NCBI GenBank assembly: GCA_921293015.1 | Contig: OV121085.1 | Span: 21,775,911 to 21,839,910 of the forward strand | From: Phorcus lineatus | Taxonomy: Eukaryota; Mollusca; Gastropoda; Trochida; Trochidae | Direction: 5' to 3' | Length of the DNA: 64,000 nt | Shown: piece after piece, positions 60,987 to 64,000 of the stretch | Position numbering within the stretch: position 1 is the stretch's first letter | Layout of the letters: the number at the start of each line of letters is the position of its first letter | Position numbers and translations under genes: made by a program | The notes under the pieces: generated by a model | Databases searched by the model: none | What the model was told of the DNA's origin: nothing | Seen by the model: only the letters and a program-made list of their open reading frames with translations

Positions 60987-63856
60987 CTGTGGAGCAGTTT
61001 GTATGTTATTATGGAAAATGTTACACAGATTCCTGTTTGTGCATTACTGGTTATGAGAATCAGTCATTCAAGATCAACTTTAGACAAATGGCCCTGTAAT
61101 TTTTTCTTTCTCTTACCAGTAATCTATTCAACCTAAGGGTTCCAGGTCCTTGAGTAAAACTGTTTTAAAAAATCCTTTCAAGGCAGGTTCAATCTGACAG
61201 GTAATATCTGACTTTCTAACACTTTCCCCTCCAGGTCGTTTTTGATGCCAGAACTGCTTACATAGAAAAGTGGTTTGCACCATAATTAACTGTCAGAATT
61301 CACTAGACAGACTTAGGTTTCTCACAGACATAATCTAGTAAAAGGTGCTTATTACTCAACATCTTTGACCATGGCGTTTCAAGTAAATGAAAATTATTGA
61401 GAAAGAACTAAGAAAGATTATCATATGCAGCCCCACAAAGATCAGTCTGATTAAAATCGACCATGTTCCGAAGAATAAAAGTTTCAAAATATTGACTTTA
61501 CCGAGATTCGAACTCTATATGTGTAGGCTATCTTCTCCACTAGGTCTGACCGCAGCCTACTGTAGCGCACGTGCTGACACCAGTTTAGCGCATACAAAAC
61601 CTAGTCATTAGCGAACCAATCGCATCATCGCGTTTAAAATAAGGATAGCAGCAGTCAATGTTAACGAATGGTGAATGAGAGTTACTTGCCCCTAGCTACA
61701 GATACCGAATGCTTTTGCCGCACGCATTGTGATTGGTTAGCTGTGTTTACGTAAGAACGTGCGCTACAGTAGGCTGCGGTCAGACCTAGTGGAGAAGATA
61801 GCCTACACATATAGAGTTCGAATCTCGGTAGAGTCAATATTTTGAAACTTTTATTCTTCGGAACATGGTCGATTTTAATCAGACTGCACAAAGATAGGCT
61901 TTTTCCTTAGTTGTAGCCACGGATTGCTAACAGTGTGTAACTCACAAGTGGATATTTTAAAAAGAAAAATAGGAGTAGAGGAGCACTAAAGTCAACCAGT
62001 GAGGGATGTGATCTTGAAGAAGCCAGCTTATGATTAGTTGTGAACTGACTTCCTGTCTCTTCTTGTCAATGGTGAGCAAAACATGACCTCAATCAGTCAC
62101 TTTGGAGATGTGATAACACACTTATGTGATGTATTACTGTAGCATACAGACAGTTTGAACTAAAATCAGCTACCTGTATAGCCACATGAGACTTGAGGAG
62201 CTGCTGTGTGGTGTTGTGCAGGTGCTTGCTGGCCGACGTGTATGCATGACTACCAACACTCACTAGATGGTTGTGGAACTGCAGATTTCTCTCCCCTTGA
62301 TACAGATAGGTGTATACATTGTACAGAATGAGATTACTATGTAACTATAATTGATTCTGTCAGTAATCATTGAATAAAAAGACATTTGCAAATTACCTCA
62401 ACTTGTTCTTTTAAATAATAGAAAGATTATAAGATTTTCAACTCCAACTAATGAAAATACTTGTAATCCCATTTATGGCCATCAAGAGACGCTGTGTGAT
62501 AGCTTGAACTCTGTCCACGTCTAGACAATGATATAAAGAGCTTGAGTAACAGGGCCTTGGGAGATTTATAACTTGTGTAACCAAGTGCAGCAGTACAACA
62601 ATAGATTTACTTTAATGAGATTGGTAAGTCTCAAATACAAACAGCCTTGGTAAATATCGTATCTTAAGATATAAAAACAATTGCCAACAAAATCTACATG
62701 ATTAATATCATGTTGTTTTTTTATATAAAATTTCTATTTAACTTTAAAAAGGGTCTCTTCATAGTTAAACCTTTTTTTGGTCCGATATACTTAGTAACTT
62801 ACTGAGTTTCCTGTGAAGTAACCTGGAAAAAAGACATCCAATTATTAATTATTTTCATTTTTTTAATTTCTCATTTCCCAATGTGTTTACAATGTAATTA
62901 CATCAAAGACAGAGTTGTGTAAAATACATTTACATGTAATAGTGCTAATCTTTCCGTCTCTTATCTGTATATATCATAATCATTTGTCAAAACAAATCAT
63001 GAAATGTTGATGAGAAATTTGGCATAGTTGTACTTTAAGAAAGTAATGGTCTTGGTAGTTAAATAGTATTTAATGACTTCCCGTTGAAGGGCCTTAAAAT
63101 ATTTTTTAAATCTAAACGATTTGAAATTGATTTGCTCAGTCAACTAAACAACAGAATTTAAAGGACTATTGACTTTTTCATTTGTGACAATATTGTCTCA
63201 ATCTGCAACTGAACCAAACCACTCAGCCAAATGTCAACAATAAAACTTACGTGTCATATTTGGGTTTGCTTGTGACCATGCGTGTGGTGGTCAGTATTGG
63301 AAGCTGGGTCGGGTCTGTACCTTGAAGCTCTTCCGACCTCATCCGGTAAACTGGAGGAAATGACCAGAACACTAGGTTAATATTATAATTATATGGAATG
63401 AATTACATTATATGATATGAATAAAGTGACTTACATGTTGTGCTGTCTGATGAAGGAAGCGGTTCTGTTAGTGATAAAGTTTACTTCCTGTTCTACATCG
63501 TAAAAAAAAAATATATAAAAAGTTTTCATTTCTGGGACTGTTTCACATTGCCAATACTATGTTGAAAGTACCCAGATAAAAAGACATAAATTTTAAGAAT
63601 TTTTATCATGTGATCTAAATCTATGAGAAATTATTACAGCTTCTAGTAAACCTTTTGCTAACAAAAAACTTTTTTGTGAATACTACCATGCTGACATTGA
63701 GAACATATCATGTGTCAGGACGTGTGTTTTGACTTCTACACTCGTACCTTTAAGAGGCGGGAGGTCCCGATGCTGTGGATGACTCGTGTCAACTTCCTCC
63801 TCAGACTCGGACGCTTCTCCTGAAACAACTGTCCCTTTTGGCACAGAGCTGGGGGG
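60870..63856 (-). CDS. BLOC1S3: BLOC-1 complex subunit 3, five 3' coding exons (5' end outside window)
   Basis: The spliced product is a small subunit of BLOC-1, the cytosolic complex that acts in biogenesis of lysosome-related organelles and endosomal sorting. The exons on the minus strand are 63856-63748, 63350-63251, 62822-62803, 62295-62174 and 60986-60870. Phases run 0/1, 1/2, 2/1, 1/0, 0/stop without conflict and give 155 codons; human BLOC1S3 is about 200 residues as I recall. Identification rests on co-linear match to the remembered vertebrate protein: an acidic N-terminal VVSGEASESEEE, then DLPPLKVYR, an LLHRKLRERN helix start, a central helical region, and the C-terminal signature with ITSCNLLPDIK. 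There is no signal peptide or membrane segment, as expected. No start codon with a donor is visible between 63857 and 64000, so at least one upstream exon is missing. I am confident of the family; exon borders are inferred from sequence only. Confidence 0.9.
61443..61886. mobile_element. young foldback MITE, Mutator-like, in BLOC1S3 intron
   Basis: Left arm 61443-61572 and right arm 61757-61886 are reverse complements over 130 bp with a single mismatch; the next ~50 bp inward still show diverged complementarity. The element is flanked by an exact 9-bp direct repeat, CACAAAGAT, at 61434-61442 and 61887-61895. Long terminal inverted repeats with 9-bp target duplications are typical of Mutator-type elements. 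The 184-bp centre has no coding capacity. Translated frames of both arms look alike only because they are the same DNA inverted. Confidence 0.85.
62174..62295 (-). CDS. BLOC1S3: BLOC1S3 coding exon, central helical region
   Basis: 122 nt: two leading bases complete Arg with the microexon, then 40 codons to a phase-0 donor (CTATACAG|GTAGCTG). The peptide runs from ERNLQFHNHL to LLKSHVAIQ and is hydrophilic with heptad-like hydrophobic spacing, as expected for the coiled-coil/helical subunits of BLOC-1. The acceptor is CTGTATCAAG with a weak pyrimidine tract; two other AG dinucleotides lie within the next 8 bases, but only this one keeps frame with the microexon. Confidence 0.85.
62803..62822 (-). 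CDS. BLOC1S3: BLOC1S3 20-nt microexon
   Basis: Twenty bases flanked by a strong acceptor (CTTTTTTCCAG) and a consensus donor (CTCA|GTAAGT). With the neighbouring phases (two bases before, one after) it reads T-LLHRKL-R, which then continues ERNLQF in the next exon. LLHRKLRERN matches the position and pattern of the helix start in vertebrate BLOC1S3 (LLQLRLAES as I recall), so protein conservation supports an exon most gene finders would miss. Without it, phase compatibility requires a different acceptor and this conserved helix start is lost. Confidence 0.8.
63251..63350 (-). CDS. BLOC1S3: BLOC1S3 coding exon, YRMRSEELQGTDP segment
   Basis: 100 nt with acceptor TTTCCTCCAG and donor GACAC|GTAAGT. 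Two leading bases complete a valine codon with the G of the previous exon, giving DLPPLK-V-YRMRSEELQGTDP, which lines up residue by residue with the corresponding vertebrate stretch. It ends with two bases (AC) that the microexon completes to Thr. The rest of the exon is a Thr/Pro-rich linker without obvious fold. Direct joining to 63748-63856 keeps the frame; including the intervening cryptic exon would break it. Confidence 0.85.
63435..63492 (-). other. cryptic or alternative exon inside a BLOC1S3 intron
   Basis: A 58-nt segment with a long T tract and TAG acceptor and a consensus donor (CAACAT|GTAAGT). Its phase fits the upstream exon (G+AA), and it stays open for 18 further codons. Its end phase does not fit the next exon: normal joining would shift frame and reach TGA near the end of that exon. 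It could be a poison exon, a non-used decoy, or an in-frame alternative if the downstream exon used the internal GATGAG|GTCGG acceptor. Confidence 0.35.
63748..63856 (-). CDS. BLOC1S3: BLOC1S3 coding exon, acidic N-terminal region
   Basis: 109 nt, phase 0 at the start and one base (G) left at the end. The acceptor is TTCCCTGTAG followed by six C; the donor is AAAG|GTACGAG. It encodes 36 residues, with VVSGEASESEEE in the middle and DLPPLK at the end; the acidic serine/glutamate stretch and the DLPPL motif both align with the vertebrate N-terminal region. An acceptor a few bases further in (CCCCCCAG) would shorten it slightly. It is the most upstream exon visible, so the true N-terminus is not in the window. 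Confidence 0.85.
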
Positions 63857-64000
63857 CTACAGGGAATCAACAAATATCTATAATAAACTACAGTATAACT
63901 ATGAATATTTCCCTTTTAAATCATAATACTCCATGGAGTGTATAATAGCTGTAGTTTCTATTATATAAACTATTCTTTCATCATGCAGGGTTTCTTGAAT

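Noticed and set aside
60682..61056. 124-codon plus-strand ORF
   Set aside because: Antisense shadow over the BLOC1S3 terminal exon, which has clear homology on the minus strand.
61387..61891. Two opposed ORFs with the same peptide
   Set aside because: The peptide is shared because the DNA is an inverted repeat of a foldback transposon; no start, domain or codon signal supports coding.
63435..63492. Treating the 58-nt segment as a constitutive BLOC1S3 exon
   Set aside because: It breaks the frame, and the protein without it aligns without a gap to the vertebrate DLPPL...GT region.

Overview
The window looks like a piece of an AT-rich animal nuclear genome, most likely a marine mollusc and possibly a bivalve. 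The reasons are spliced coding exons with GT/AG borders, AATAAA signals, very sparse coding sequence, many short non-autonomous transposons, tRNA-type SINEs ending in GCGGCGTTAAACC, and long tandem arrays. The species is not identified, and the mollusc call is inference. Nearly all stop-to-stop ORFs of 60-150 codons here look like chance or repeat-derived frames.

One gene is recognised with confidence. On the minus strand between 63856 and 60870 lie five coding exons of BLOC1S3 (subunit 3 of the lysosome-related-organelle biogenesis complex BLOC-1), including a 20-nt microexon. All splice phases agree, and 155 codons are visible. The start codon must be in an exon beyond base 64000. The last intron carries a very young foldback transposon (61443-61886; 130-bp arms with one mismatch; exact 9-bp target duplication). 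Another intron holds an out-of-frame cryptic exon (63435-63492).

By region: 1-15 kb is non-coding, with a 29-bp array, (CATC)n, two SINEs, two hairpins and a TTAA-flanked MITE. 15.6-17.1 kb holds two adjacent tandem arrays, each with a higher-order period (51-bp units in order ABCAB; 37-bp units duplicated as 290-bp blocks). 17-28 kb holds weak exon candidates, including two terminal-exon-like segments near 23.6-23.9 and 28.14 kb, plus a purine-rich tract and a ~0.9-kb CAGA/TAGA array. 28-37 kb contains dispersed repeats, GGGAGGGTCATGAAA elements and a LINE reverse-transcriptase relic. 37-53 kb holds further MITE copies, a cysteine-rich terminal exon candidate (43816-44106), a second kind of MITE (47369-47719) and a decayed mariner-like transposase. 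53-60 kb is mainly non-coding, with simple repeats, another MITE and a 26-base G run.

No operon, CRISPR array, rRNA or credible intact tRNA gene was seen. The most distinctive observations are the BLOC1S3 exon structure with its microexon and possible poison exon, the young foldback element in its intron, the six-copy TTAA MITE family, and the two neighbouring higher-order arrays.
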